A DNA stretch of 64,000 bases. Origin: Ceratotherium simum simum. Taxonomy: Eukaryota > Chordata > Mammalia > Perissodactyla > Rhinocerotidae. Below, in pieces: positions 36,201-48,150 of this stretch. Position 1 is the first letter of the stretch. Each line of letters begins with the position of its first letter. The stretch is taken from assembly GCF_000283155.1 (NCBI RefSeq), contig NW_004454177.1:21434850-21498849 (forward strand). Reading direction: 5' to 3'. The position numbers were made by a program, and so were the translations under genes. The notes under the pieces are model-generated. The model was not told the origin of the DNA. It was given only the letters and a program-made list of their open reading frames with translations, and did no database searches.

Positions 36201-39174
36201 AATTATCAACAAATACCTGCTGACTTCTTTAACTGACAAAACACTCGAACTTTTAATAGTTTTAGATTTGCAGTGAAAAGTGACTAGGTGGATTGGGAGA
36301 GATTAAAGGTAAAATATTCAAGGAAAAATATCTTTCTTGGAAAGAATAATGGAATTGACTTGGATAGTTTAGAGCAAGTAAGACTGAAAGACAGGTTGAA
36401 TTCCAAGTTGAACAAGAAGTGGTGGGTGGGAGGAGGAATGAATGGTTAAAAGCAGTTAGATGTCTTTCAACAGGTTACATACTGAGGTGGATTCTTTCTT
36501 CTCGTATTCAACTCAATATACATCAGCTTCATCTTGTAAGTTGTAATTCCAGAAATGAAAATTGTCTAAGTTTGGGGAAAGGAGGGCATACAGGCTGTGC
36601 ATTTAGAAGGAACCAAGAGATTATTGATTTTTCTTTGACCATCCCAAGAGTTCCTTGATCTACTGTTATGCATTAAGAAGCACAGCAATACAAATAAAAA
36701 AACTTTTATGAAGAACTGAATTTTTTATTGTTTCCTCTGCCTCTGTGCAGAATAGACAGAACTCATGCTCTGGTTCCCAGTTACCTTAGCTTACCTAAAC
36801 ACATTTATTCTTTAAACCATGATAGTTTCCTATCCTTATATTTGCTTTGGGAAACATATTTCTAACATGCATTTTTATAAAATAAAATAACAAAAAACTT
36901 ACACTCCTTTCTCTGGAGTCTTTTATATTGTGTTCTATCACTTCTCCTGTTGCTTGGGAAAATCAGTTCTTTACAAACTGTATATCCCCCTTGGTGAGGT
37001 TATCTCTTAATGGTCTATCTCCTTTACCCTGGATAAAATAATATAGTTTTATACATCTCTAAAGAGGTTCCCTATAGCATTGTCTAGCCTTACTTTCCTT
37101 ATTGTTGCTACATCACACTTGAATAAGTGACTTAAATTGTGCACAGATGTCCAGGTGTGGCTTTAATTTCCTTTTATTCCAGCAAAATAATTTCTTTTAA
37201 CATATTCATTACTTCTACTATGTTTCTCCAAATTATGCATGGTGCTGTTATAATGCTGGTTCACTGAATATTAAGTGTGTGAGAGCAGCGATTTTATGCT
37301 TCAGATGATTATTTATGGGAAAATTCAATTTTTAGAGGATGATAATAATGGTGGAATAGAGGTGGTGAATAATAGCATTGAAATTCACAAGCGAAATAAA
37401 GCAACAGTAGAAAAAAGCATTTGGGGGAAAAGATAGTTTTAAAGTAGTGAAGGAGAAGAGAAGCAGGGAGCATTTCTTGTCAGGAATACTCAGATTCTAA
37501 ACAGGCAATAGTGGGCTCCAATTTAGTGTGCTTGTGGGGACAGGTATAGAAGTGCAAGATTTGCTGAGATGCACAAAAGAATTTTGTAGACTATCTGGAA
37601 TGGGAAAGGACAAGATAAAAAAGTAGCTTCCATCAATCTAGGAGAATATAGATTTTTAGCCCCTTAAATCTCCACTGGAAGTAGAATTGCAGGGTTATAA
37701 AAACATATTCCTTGCTACCCAAGAATGTTCCTCATGCTCAACATTGAGCAAAGAGAACTGCTGAGACAATTCAATGGTGGTATTCTATAAGCAGATGGCT
37801 GGTGGAATTGTCTTTACTGTTCCCATTTTTATGTGACACACACTTGAATAAGAGGGCCTTATGGATTCTGCTGTTGGAATTGTAGCCATCACTGGAAAAA
37901 CTCCATCTAGAGTGCTCATCTTTGAGCCTGTACAGTCAGAAAGCCCCGCATTTACAAACCAACAAATGGAGGAGTGGGAGAAGGAAGAATGGCAGGGTAA
38001 AACTATTTTGACTTTGATTTCACAAGCCAACATTAAAAACAGAAATGTTCAAGCATCCAAGTTCCTTCAATTACCCAGAGCTGTCAACTTAAAAAAATAA
38101 TAGTAAAAATAAAAAAGAAAACCAGAACCATTAGTTTAATTTTTAAATCTGTCTAAGACCAACCAGACAGAAGCAAGCTATTTTTACTAATTTTAGAAAA
38201 GTAATGCAAATATGTAATAGAAAATTGGTGACTTGATCAAACTCACTTAAAATGAAAGCTTGAGCTGAATGTTACAAGAATATTCAGACAATAGCAACCT
38301 GTTTGAAATTGCGATTGAGTATAATTCCAAAATTTATGCATTTTATCACCTCCTAGGCATAAAGCCAAAGGCGAAAAGAGCAGAACATGAAAAGGCTGAA
38401 CCTGAATTATGTTCTAAATCCTGTTGAGTTTAATTTTACTTACAAAGCAGAAAGTTAGTTTGCCAGTTAAATTTGCCCCTCACAGCCCTGTAAAAATACC
38501 TACTTTCTTGTCATCAGCCTCCAAATTGTGTTATTCATTTGGAAAGCTTCAATTTTAGGAGCATCATTCTAAATTACTAGGCAAGTACTACACAATAAAT
38601 ACACATAATCTAAAACAGACCGTAGCAAGAGAAGAAAGCAATTTTCTATAAATTTGACTGCAGTGTGGGTTTGCAGTTCCTTGAGCCTTGTAACTTCAAA
38701 AGGCATAAAGGAAAATTTTTAGCTAAAAGGAATATCATGAGAGAATGAGCACTTTAAAAAGTTGATTTTTTTAAATAGGGTAATACACATACACATTCTA
38801 GATATAAATTTGGAGAAAAGTTCAAATAACCTTCTGAACAGAAACAAACACACAAGAAATGAACAAGCTGCCATTCACCCAGATACACACTTGTTTCAAA
38901 ACATTTTACTCGGACCAATGATGGACGAACTACCAAAAATCAATAAACCTTTAATGATACGTACAACTAAAACAAAGAGGTGATGAAACTTACTATATGC
39001 CTTATATTTCCTGCTCAAGATTTTTATAATATTCATGAATATGAAAACATTCCAAGTGGTTAAAAGACATGTTAATCGAAAATAGATGTTTTTGCTATGG
39101 ATTGTGTAATTTTTATTTGCAGAGATTGTGCAAGGGTCTTAGCATGCAATACTCACAACCACTCAAAATGTAAT

Positions 39175-39342
39175 TGTTTGAGATCAAAAAGAGAAAGGCT
39201 TTAGGTGGGATTCTGGTAATGTTCTAATTCTTGTCTTGAATGGTAGTTTCATGGTGTGTTCACTTGTGAGTTTTCATTGAGTTGTACACCTGTACACTTG
39301 TGATTTGTGAAATTTTCTGTAGGTGTATTGTATCTCAATAGA
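39175..39342 (+). repeat. L1 LINE 3' UTR fragment
   Basis: L1M 3' tail: 'gattctggtaatgttctaat', 'catggtgtgttcacttgtga', 'cattgagttgtacacctgta' and 'gtattgtatctcaataga'. The plus-strand tail runs straight into the purine tract. Confidence 0.8.
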
Positions 39343-39424
39343 AAGCTAAAAGAAAAGAAAGAAAAAAAGGAAAGAAAAGAGAGAGAGAAAGAAAGAGTGA
39401 GAGAGAAAGAAAGAAAAAAGAAAA
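39343..39424. repeat. Purine-rich (GAAA)n/(GA)n tract
   Basis: About 80 bp of almost pure A/G directly after an L1 3' end, so probably an expanded L1 poly-A tail. Confidence 0.9.
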
Positions 39425-40089
39425 CGCTTGCTAGAAGCTGCATTTCCCATACTGAGGAATAATGTACTAAAAGAAATTGGTGCTGTAGTCATTTACTTAA
39501 TTCAAATAAGACATAGGTTTATAGGGTCACAGAATGTGGTGGCCTGGTTCATAGCTGGAAACCACTTAACTGTCATTTCTGCACAGAGAAACTGTGTTGA
39601 CATTTTCAGACTTTAAAAAAATCCCTGTCACTTAGTTACAAATGTCACCATATTACGCATACAGTTTTCCTGTTTTTGGAAGCAGAATTTAGAAGTTAGT
39701 GGAGGAAAAAATAATGCCTGGGGGTTCCGCTATCTTTGCATTTGAAAAACACATATACACACAAACAAATTTTACCTCTAGTCCCAAGGTCTTTGTGGCT
39801 CAACTGTTCAAAATTTCTGTTTGGCATTAAGTTGGTTAAACACTCAGTGACCACTTATTATTACAGGTGTTTTAGACCCTGAAGTTGGATCTGTAGGTTT
39901 TGTCTGTTACTAAGGAGCAGTTTTCCATGTAATCTTTTCAAAGGCAAAAGGTTAAGCAAAAATGACATATATTGTAAAACTGCAAGTAAAATGCACAGTA
40001 CTGATGTGCTCAAAGTCCATGCATTTAAATTCCTTTGTATTATAATTTATGGTGATCATGTGTTCAGACTGCACTATTAGCATACTCAC

Positions 40090-40210
40090 CCCTAACAAGA
40101 AGTTCTGCCTCATCTGACACACTGTCTGCTGTGGTCTGTACCCTGCAGCCATATCTCCCAGCATGCATCAGAAGGATGTTCCTGATCATTAAATCTGCAG
40201 AGGATGCTTG
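40090..40210 (-). CDS. CNTN5: CNTN5 internal exon: C-terminal part of Ig-like domain 6
   Basis: This 121-bp coding exon encodes the last strands of the sixth Ig-like domain of contactin-5 and is the exon just upstream of the FN3 region. On the minus strand the acceptor reads CCCTCTTTCAG before 40210 and the donor is AGGG|GTGAGT after 40090. It enters in phase 0 (CAA, Gln) and leaves in phase 1. The 40 codons begin [14 protein letters not shown], contain [11 protein letters not shown] and end DEAELLVR. The D/HxGxYxC pattern supplies the F-strand cysteine of an Ig fold. The trailing G completes the first Gly codon of the exon at 12837, giving the contactin Ig6-FN3 junction LVRGPPGPPG. The N-terminal part of the domain, with the partner cysteine and the core tryptophan, must lie on an exon further upstream that I did not find before 64000. 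Open frames in other registers across this exon are shadows. Confidence 0.93.
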
Positions 40211-43094
40211 CTGAAAGAGGGATGAAGTGCCAGTTTAAAATGGTGCAAATCTGCCTAGTTCAAGGTGGTTTAAGGGGAACTTTGCATATTCAGTCACAGG
40301 GCCCAAATTTGGCCTTACAATTTCTATGACAACAATTCAGAAATCAAACATGCCCTATTTTAAGGAACACATGGAAGTTATGTTTTCAACAACTGCTAAT
40401 AAAGGATTTGAACATTTAATATTGCATATAATGATCTAGCAGCTACAATATTTAAGAAATATTTAAATATGCACAAATTCATATCTTTAAAAGTATAGGA
40501 AAAATAATCAGTGAGCAAAGATTACTGCTTTGCTATTCGGAAACAGGCCTATTTTTGTGGGAAGAAAATAGTATTGAAAGGAAGAGCAGCTTGTGGAAAT
40601 TAATTATGAGAAGATAGCAGTCAAAAGATTATCTTGTGTGGCTTTATTAAATGGTTCCTTTTCTAAGTACACTGTGGGCAACAGAATGAGACAGTGCTAG
40701 GTGAGAGATTGCCGGTCCCAAAACCATGTGTCTTTACTTAACAAAGATTTATTCCTTCCATAACTACCACCATCAGGGAGTAGAGTCAGCCTGAATCTCT
40801 GTTAATCAATGCAGTTACAAAACACAAAGGAGGCACAAATCTAGTTCTTCTTGGGGGCAAGATGATTAGAACATTGTTGAAGAAACAACTGTAGTTAGGA
40901 GATCAATAAGCACCAGGGAGAATATCTTTTAGATGTCTTGGTTCATGGGATCAGTGATGATCTTACACTTTAGAATGACTGAGACAGACCTTTCATTACT
41001 TAATCTTGTCTTTCGTTTACTCTATCAGGAAAGATAGATTTCCTTTTTCATGAATATGTAATGATCTGGTATTTACAACAAGTCATGAGATATTTTTTCA
41101 GATAGTGACATAGAAAAACTCCAACATGCTTTTCAGTCTCCATGCTGTAATCAAAAACAATTGGCTGGAATGAGAGTAGATGCATGCAGCTTGAAATGAC
41201 ATCCTCAAAGAACTCAACACTTCTCTCCAACGGCAGTTGAGCACATGAGAGAAAGTTTAATATATGCCGTAGAAAAGCATCCCAGATCAGAGACCTGTTA
41301 TTTTTGCATGGAATGGGTGAATTACTTTAAAAAAATGATGCATTTGTCCTTAGAAGGCAGCAGCCTGATGATTATTTAAGAATTTAGTTGTTTACCTTTA
41401 TTTCAAAATAAACCAATGGGTTATACGAAAATCACGAAAGCGAGAAGAGTTTCCAGAAATCCTTTGGATTCTTTTTTTTCCTTAGCATTCATAGAAAGGA
41501 TGTGAAGTCATTGGAAGTTTTTACCTCTCAAATGATGTGTGTTTCTTTAAATTAATTACTTAACTGTCTATTATATTTTAGACTATTTCTTTTTTTATTT
41601 CTTTCTTATTAGTCTTATGATAGGAACTTCTAAGGGTATTGAAGTTTTCTTTCATGAAATAATTGTTAAGACATGGTCTGGTTTAGTCATTTACAAGGGA
41701 ATGCTTCATGGTGAGAATGCATTAAAATGTCATAACAATTATTTCAAGGAATGTGATATTTGTCCAGTGAATGTCCTACACTGCTAATTTCTTTAGGATA
41801 AATTGTTACTCTTAAATTTTGTTTTCTCATCTCTACTAGACTAGGTACTCACATCTTTCAAATCCAAAAACAAAAATTATGCTTTAAAACCCTTTGATTT
41901 AATATGGGAGAACAAAAACAAACTGTAAATATTATAAGCCATAATTCAGTTTCAAATCAATATAATTGAATACTGTATAAATGAACTTCAATATATGTAT
42001 CACTTTATGTAGCATGGGTCCATCCTAGGTGTGGAAAATCTCCGTTTCCCCCTGGATTTCGAAGAAGCTCTCCTAATGGGATACTCAATTGAATTAATCA
42101 GGAATCAAGGTGCATACTCTGGGCCCAGAATGGTGCCTAGGTCTAGTGGAAAAGCCAAGGCAAGGCTCAGAAAATCAGAGAGGACTTTATTATTTCCAGA
42201 AATAACGCTTCTAAAAGACTGTCCATGGTGTTTTTTGTTTTGCTGTTTTTTCATTTGCTTGTTTGTTTTTCAATATCACAAACTGATTGCTGGTAGTTCA
42301 ACAGCAGAAAAAGTAATGATTATAAGTCATTTTTCAGGTTCAAATTTTTGAAAAATTATTTTGTCAAACCACATTCCTGTGATTAAATAATTGTTTGTCT
42401 TATTTTCCAGAACTTTTTCTTCCCAAATACTTATTTCTTTTTGTCCTGGACAAAAGTACCCAAATTTTTGTCCTTTCTGTTGAATTATAGTGAAGGAAAA
42501 CCTTAATGGGATCAGGAAGAGACTTTACTAAAAATCACATAAAAGCCCAAGGAATTCAGGAGAATGAGGTATAGATTATCTTTCCTATGCTGCCCTTTAC
42601 TTGCTTCCTGCAATTAATAGTGTGCAATGCTCTGTAAACTAGCTGAAGCTCCCTCACCATCTGTCAGGAATAAAATGTCTGCAGCCTATTGCATATCTAT
42701 CAATGCCAAGACTATTTGGGAAGTTGAAACTGTCTCACTTTAGGCCCATCCCTTCACTTTTGGATTATATCTACATTATATTTTTACAATTCCAAACAGG
42801 GAAGATTAAAAGTAAAATGAATGGATTGTGAACACTAAGCCTCAATTACTCTTTCAAGAGATTTACTGATCTTTCAAAAGAAGTAATGAGAAGAAAGAAC
42901 TCATGTGGGAGCCCATTACACTTAATCTCAGCACCACACACTACAGTATGCAGTTCCCGAGAGAGAACCTCCACAATTGAGTGCACTTATAGTGAAATGG
43001 TTACTCACAGCAGACGCTTGCTTTCTTAAGCTTAAACGTCATTTTCACTTTGTCTCTCTTAGGAGTTATTGTTTCTTTTCTTTCTTTCTTTTTT

Positions 43095-43388
43095 TTTTTT
43101 TTGTGAGGAAGATCAGCCCTGAGCTAACATCCATGCTAATCCTCCTCTTTTTGCTGAGGAAGACCAGCTCTCAGCTAACATCTATTGCCAATCCTCCTCC
43201 TTTTTTTTTCCCCAGAGCCCCAGTAGATAGTTGTATGTCATAGCTGCACATCCTTCTAGTTGCTGTATGTGGGACGCGGCCTCAGCATGGCCGGAGAAGC
43301 CGTGCATCGATGCGTGCCTGGGATCTGAATCCCGGGCTGCCAGTAGCAGAGTGCACACACTTAACTGCTAAGCCACGGGGTCAGCCCA
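43095..43388 (-). mobile_element. ERE-type SINE (perissodactyl tRNA-derived)
   Basis: An antisense, full-length copy of the same long form as 9901-10201, with T-rich tail first and head '..gctaagccacggggtcagcc' last. The flanks ttcttttctt and tcttttcttg suggest the target duplication, though the T-rich context blurs it. Confidence 0.93.
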
Positions 43389-43489
43389 TCTTTTCTTGTT
43401 TTCTTTGACACTTGCTTTGCATTCTGTCTGTTTTTTGCTACTTTCTTTGGCTTTGTGAAAAAATTGTGTAACATGTTGCTTCAAATGAA

Positions 43490-43592
43490 CTTATCCACAA
43501 CCAGTGCTTAACACGATGCTCCAACACCTACCGCTGTGCATGTCACATGGGGGGGCTCAATAAATGCTTGCTGAATGGATGAATAATTGAAG
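43490..43592 (+). repeat. L2 or MIR 3' end fragment
   Basis: 'ggggctcaataaatgcttgc' followed by 'tgaatggatgaata' is the common L2-type end. Confidence 0.55.
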
Positions 43593-43789
43593 GCTCTTTA
43601 AGAAAGAGGCTGTATGTTCACTCTCTGTGAGAGCAATGTGACTAAGTCATTTACATTCCTTCTTACATCACATAGTCTCATTAGAGCAGTCGCTAGATTA
43701 TTATAACCTTTATTTATGACTTTCAAATAATAAAGGAAATGTCATCCTTCCACTTAAGTCCAGCTCTTTATTTGTTTTCACTTTGACTA

Positions 43790-44250
43790 AGTGTCCTGCT
43801 CATCCAACATAAGACTCCCTAAAAATGGAAGCTAATTTAACTTTGCTGTTCAAAGTGTCCGCTGACTCTTATTGCCTTGAAGATAAAGTCCAATCTCCTT
43901 ATTTCAGTGTAGAAGGCCCCTCAGAGCATGATTCTACCTCCTACAACTGAATCCCTTATTCCTACAACACTAGCCTCACATTTCCCCATACATGGGAATA
44001 CTCCCCATACATGGGAACAACTCTGCCTGTTGTTCTGTTGCAGATGCTCTTCTTCTTTTGCCAGGAAAGATACTTTTAGACATAGCTCAAATGCCTTCTC
44101 CTTGGTAAAGCGTTTCTGGATACTCTTTAGGCTTCTTTGGTTCTGCCACTGTTTAGTTATGCTTCAATAGCACTTCAATAGCTCACGTCTCTGAACTAGC
44201 ACTTGACATTTTTGGAATTCTCCTCCAAGGTCCACGAGGGGCATTCCTAG
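43790..44250 (+). repeat. L2 3' region fragment
   Basis: 'aaagtccaatctccttattt', 'aaggcccctcagagcatgat', 'catagctcaaatgccttctc' and 'gtaaagcgtttctggatact' follow the order of the L2 3' UTR. Inside, the 15-base unit ccccatacatgggaa occurs twice 19 bp apart (43975-43989 and 43994-44008). Confidence 0.7.
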
Positions 44251-44434
44251 AGCTGAGCTAGGTAACTAGTGCAGCTGATGATCATCAGGTTAGCTAATGA
44301 ATGCATGAATGGTTTGCTCCCTTCCTTCTTTGTGCCTGACAATACATCCTTCTCCCCCTCTTTTTTTCGCTTAAAAACATTATAAAGGGAAATAGGAAAA
44401 GACTATGTAGGAAAACAGTGGAAAAGAATACTTA

Positions 44435-44620
44435 AAAAGTATATACAGGTTTTGGAATGACACAGAGTTGAGTGAACCCCTGCTCTATCACTTATTAAAT
44501 TTTGAACTTGGGAAAATTGCCACTCACAGCTTCTCTCATAGCTTCAATGTGATAATGCAAGTAAAGCCCATAGCAATGTGTCTGGCACATAGTAAGTGTT
44601 TGAGAAATGTTATCTGTTAA
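44435..44620 (+). repeat. MIR SINE
   Basis: 'ctgctctatcacttattaaa', 'gataatgcaagtaaagccca' and 'tctggcacatagtaagtgtt' give sense MIR. Confidence 0.78.
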
Positions 44621-44784
44621 AGGGCACCATAATTGCACTCTTAGCCAAGAGGAATATTTCCTTAATTGGTATTCACTCCTTCAACAAACTCAATATCAAT
44701 GTTTTCCATAGCTATAGTAAGTTCCCTGATAAATACTCAGCTTTATTTTAGATATTTGTATTCTCCCTTTCTCTCTTATAGAAA

Positions 44785-45055
44785 ATCATTGCACTGAGAA
44801 CAAGAAGACCTGAATTCCAGCCTTATTTTCAGCACCATCCTCACCCTGCAACCCTGGAAAGTCAATTTACTGGGATAATAACAGCTGCACTGTCTCTCTC
44901 ATGAGTATTGAGGGAAATCAGGTGAAACAATGTACATACATGAACTACTGGGAAATGCTTCAAAAGTGTAAAGTACTTGTAAAGCATTTTTTCAGCAGGA
45001 TTTAGCAGAATGCTGTGCACATAGTAAGCACTCTGAGAATGTTTGGGGAATGAAT
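44785..45055 (+). repeat. MIR SINE
   Basis: 'gaagacctgaattccagcc', 'ttactgggataataacagc' and 'gctgtgcacatagtaagcac' give a second sense MIR 165 bp after the first. Confidence 0.65.
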
Positions 45056-46336
45056 CATCTAAACAACAAGGTAACTTAAATTGAGTGTTCTCATAAACAG
45101 TAGACTCATCCTGAATGACTCAGTCAGAAGCTTGTGGGTATGGGAGTTTCCATGCCCTCATTTAGGGTTTATTTAACTTTCTCAAGGGGCTCACATAGGG
45201 CACTTCCAGCATCCCCAGCCTCCAACAAACAGACATAGAAACCATTCCTCTCTATAAAGCAAAGTAATGACATGTAAATTCTATCAGATGCAATTTTTTA
45301 AATCTTTTCTAACAAAAACTGTATATCAGCTATAAGACATGGAATATTAGATATGATTAATGTTCTTGATATAAAATCTTGGATAGTTAAAAGATTTTCC
45401 TGGTAACAGTATTTCTTTTTCTCAGACAATAATTTGTTTAAAGTTCCTTACCATGATAAGGAAATAATATACATATACATTTTTTCTTTTTATAGCTGTT
45501 TTTCCTTAAACATTTATATAATAAGATTTACATTCTTGATGAATGTGTTTTAGTAAATTTTTTAAGAAAGAAGCTGGTAGTAATTTGCATGCTTAAATAA
45601 TTGGACATATTATGTGAAATAGAAATATTAATTGCTACCAGTGAAGAAAATACTAGAAGATTTTACTTCACTACTAGTGAAGAAAATTCTAGAAAAAATA
45701 CTACTTGACGAAAACATTTGTGTCTGTTATGGTGAACTATTAAATGTATCCAATACATTGAAGACTAAAAATGGGTAAAAATGGCTCTAATATCCCAATA
45801 CTGGGACCTTGGTATTTAATTGCCAACACATATTCTAATAAGATATTTTTAAGTACTAAGAAAAATGCAGGAACAGTTTTACTTGGTGACATAGATTAAA
45901 GAGAAAAAAAATGAGTCGATGACTCAAGGATGAACTCAGAATGGCTAGATATCGAGATTGGATCATTTAGTATCATAAACACAAAGCCATGAATTCATGG
46001 TATCAGTCCACTATCTTGGTTGAAATGAAGATTAGGCATTATGAAACAGCTTAAAGCAAGAATATACAGTACTAATTACAATTAAATTTTAGTATAATGA
46101 ATTTAAAAATAAAAATGTTAATTATACTTATTTCCTAGATGACAAAATTGGATATATCAAGAATACCGAAAGAATGACAAAACGCCATGTGTATCACCTT
46201 AGTGTTCCTCCTTTCCCAAGTAGACATACAGGATGATGGGGTGTGAATATTTAAGATGTCAGTGGATGCCAGACTTAGGTGGTATGTTTGTGCCCTGATT
46301 CGTGAAAGACGTCTTAACGTCTTGAATGACCCTTAA

Positions 46337-46511
46337 CAGGGACTGGCTATGTAACTTGTGAGTCCTAGGGTAAAATAAAAATGAGAGGCCCCTTGTTCAA
46401 AAATTATTAAGAATTTCAAAATCATGACAGTCAATACACTAAGCACAAGTTCCTTCTCAGTGTGGGGCCCTGTGTGACTACACAGGTCACACATCCATGA
46501 AGTTGGTCCTG
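46337..46511 (-). mobile_element. hAT-type non-autonomous DNA transposon, copy B
   Basis: A 175-bp unit. Its reverse complement matches copy A at 35772-35948 from end to end, including 'gtgacctgtgtagtcaca', 'tttgaaattcttaa' and 'tagccagtc'. The ends cagggactgg / ggtcctg are inverted complements. The flanking octamers do not match, so the target duplication has decayed. The 93-codon frame across it is a shadow. Confidence 0.8.
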
Positions 46512-47999
46512 TTGAACTCTCCAGTCCGCACTGATATTGCCTCTGATCTCCTAGAACATGTATGCACATTCTAGGCAATGGTGCTCTTTGGAATAAATAT
46601 TGTGGAGTTGGCATACATCTCTTTGTAAATTGTAAAATGCCTATCCTTTCCTAACTTAATGTCTGTGCCTTCTCTTTTATTCCTTATTGACTTGCAGTCT
46701 TTTTTTCAATGCTTGTTGGCACGAAAAAATAGAAATAGCATAGATTATATCTTCTTAAGGCTTGTATTAAGAAACACAGGGATAAACTTTGTTTTATATT
46801 AAATATTTGGTATGGGTCTATCCAGATATTAGTATATTTATGGGTTATTCTGTCCAAATATTTTTTTTATTACTTTTTTCTTGCATCTCCAATGCAAACA
46901 CAAAGCTCACTGACACATCTCTGTCAACTTCAATCTGTTTACTTTACACTCAGTTTGTAGGTGACAAACAAGGAGACAACATCTCATGCTTTGAAAAATG
47001 GAGATGGAGACTCCCTCTAAACTTTACAGTCCTAGAGCTGAAAGGGACCAAAGAGGGACTTTCATTCTGACTTAGAAGCTGGCAGTTTTGTAATGGCAGA
47101 CTTAGAAGCTGTCAATGGCAGACCAGTTTTCTTTAAGAGAATTCTAGGTAAGATTGGTATTTAAACTCACATCACTATTATTACGAGAAAATCCTTTCTA
47201 GTGTTTGTATGATAAATCAACTTTCTCATGAAATCTCTTCAATGATAATATTTATAATCGGAATAACACCTGATCCATAGGTTGGGTTAATGAGGCAACA
47301 CTGGTAGGTAAAAAGATGTTAACAATCATGGGAGAAAATAAATGGTTTTCCTTAGAATGAATTACACCATTGTCTAGTAATGGAAGAATCTTACTACCTT
47401 TCACTAAGTCTATGCTTCTTAAGTTACCTCTTACTGATGTTACATAAAGATGAAAGAACTAGTCAGAAAAAATTTTCTTCATTCATGCATTAGCTTGTGC
47501 TTTGTACACAGCTAGTAAGGGCATGACCACCAGGAAAACTCTAGAATAATAACATTTTACAGTAGCTACACATTTTATTTTATGAGAGCTCATAGCACAT
47601 ACACAGTTATAAAACTGTTCATTCATTCATCAACCATTTGTTAGAGTGTCTATTTTGTCCCAACAGAAAATTGCAAATATTTGGCACCTTTGAAGTTATG
47701 CCCTTCACCTTTACTCATAGAAAATATGACTGAGCTTCAACCCAACCTACGGATTCTTCTCAACACAGTGTTTCAGTTGACTGGAGTTGGCACAGGAACT
47801 AAAATATATTTGTCATGTCTGATCTACACATGCTACAAGATAAAATATAAATTTCACCTTTGAGAAACTCACAATGCAATGTGAGAGGTAGACAACTAGC
47901 TATAATGCAATGTGTTGTGTAAAAATAGATAATATTACAAAAAGTCATTGCAGAAGACATTGATTTTAGTTGGAAAGAAAAAAACCAATCATCTGGCTT

Positions 48000-48150
48000 A
48001 ACCATTTGCTATAGTGGTTGAGAAAACTGAGGGCTAAAGAGTATAGGTGACTTGTCCAAGGGCAAGATAAGTGTGGAGCCAGAAGTAGAGCCTTGGGCAC
48101 CTGACTCTCAGTCGTGTTGTTTCCATCCTACTATTCTGCCTATGAAACCA
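48000..48150 (-). repeat. MIR SINE fragment
   Basis: 'gaaaactgagggctaaagag', 'gtgacttgtccaagggcaag' and 'agccttgggcacctgactc' follow the reverse-complement MIR core. Confidence 0.7.

Larger units (their letters stand above)
12838..40089 (-). other. CNTN5: CNTN5 intron between the Ig6 exon and the first FN3 exon
   Basis: A complete 27,252-bp phase-1 intron on the minus strand, from donor GTGAGT at 40089 to acceptor CTATAG at 12838. Stretches without recognised repeats are 12838-13850, 17450-18400, 18760-20600, 23000-23980, 24280-25480, 26080-29390, 29770-31600, 33740-35760 and 36200-39170. They hold AT-rich unique-looking sequence, short A or T runs (for example 21428-21447 and 23427-23448), and no exon that I can support. 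Confidence 0.92.

Noticed and set aside
39952..40164. 70-codon minus-strand frame across the Ig6 exon
   Set aside because: It is in a different register from the exon and runs through the GTGAGT donor into intron, so it is a shadow of the real exon.
42655..42760. Possible donor CAGATG|GTGAGG for the missing Ig6 exon
   Set aside because: The in-frame codon just upstream is TGA.
43005..43070. Possible donor CTGCT|GTGAGTA for the missing Ig6 exon
   Set aside because: The required phase-0 frame meets a TGA stop within about 15 codons and has no Ig pattern.
46300..46326. Near-palindrome agacgtcttaacgtct
   Set aside because: Short and imperfect as a stem. It probably arose by a small local duplication, and no element boundary coincides with it.
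46333..46614. 93-codon minus frame with several cysteines, considered as an Ig-like exon
   Set aside because: It overlies the hAT-type element copy B and lacks Ig motifs and splice sites.
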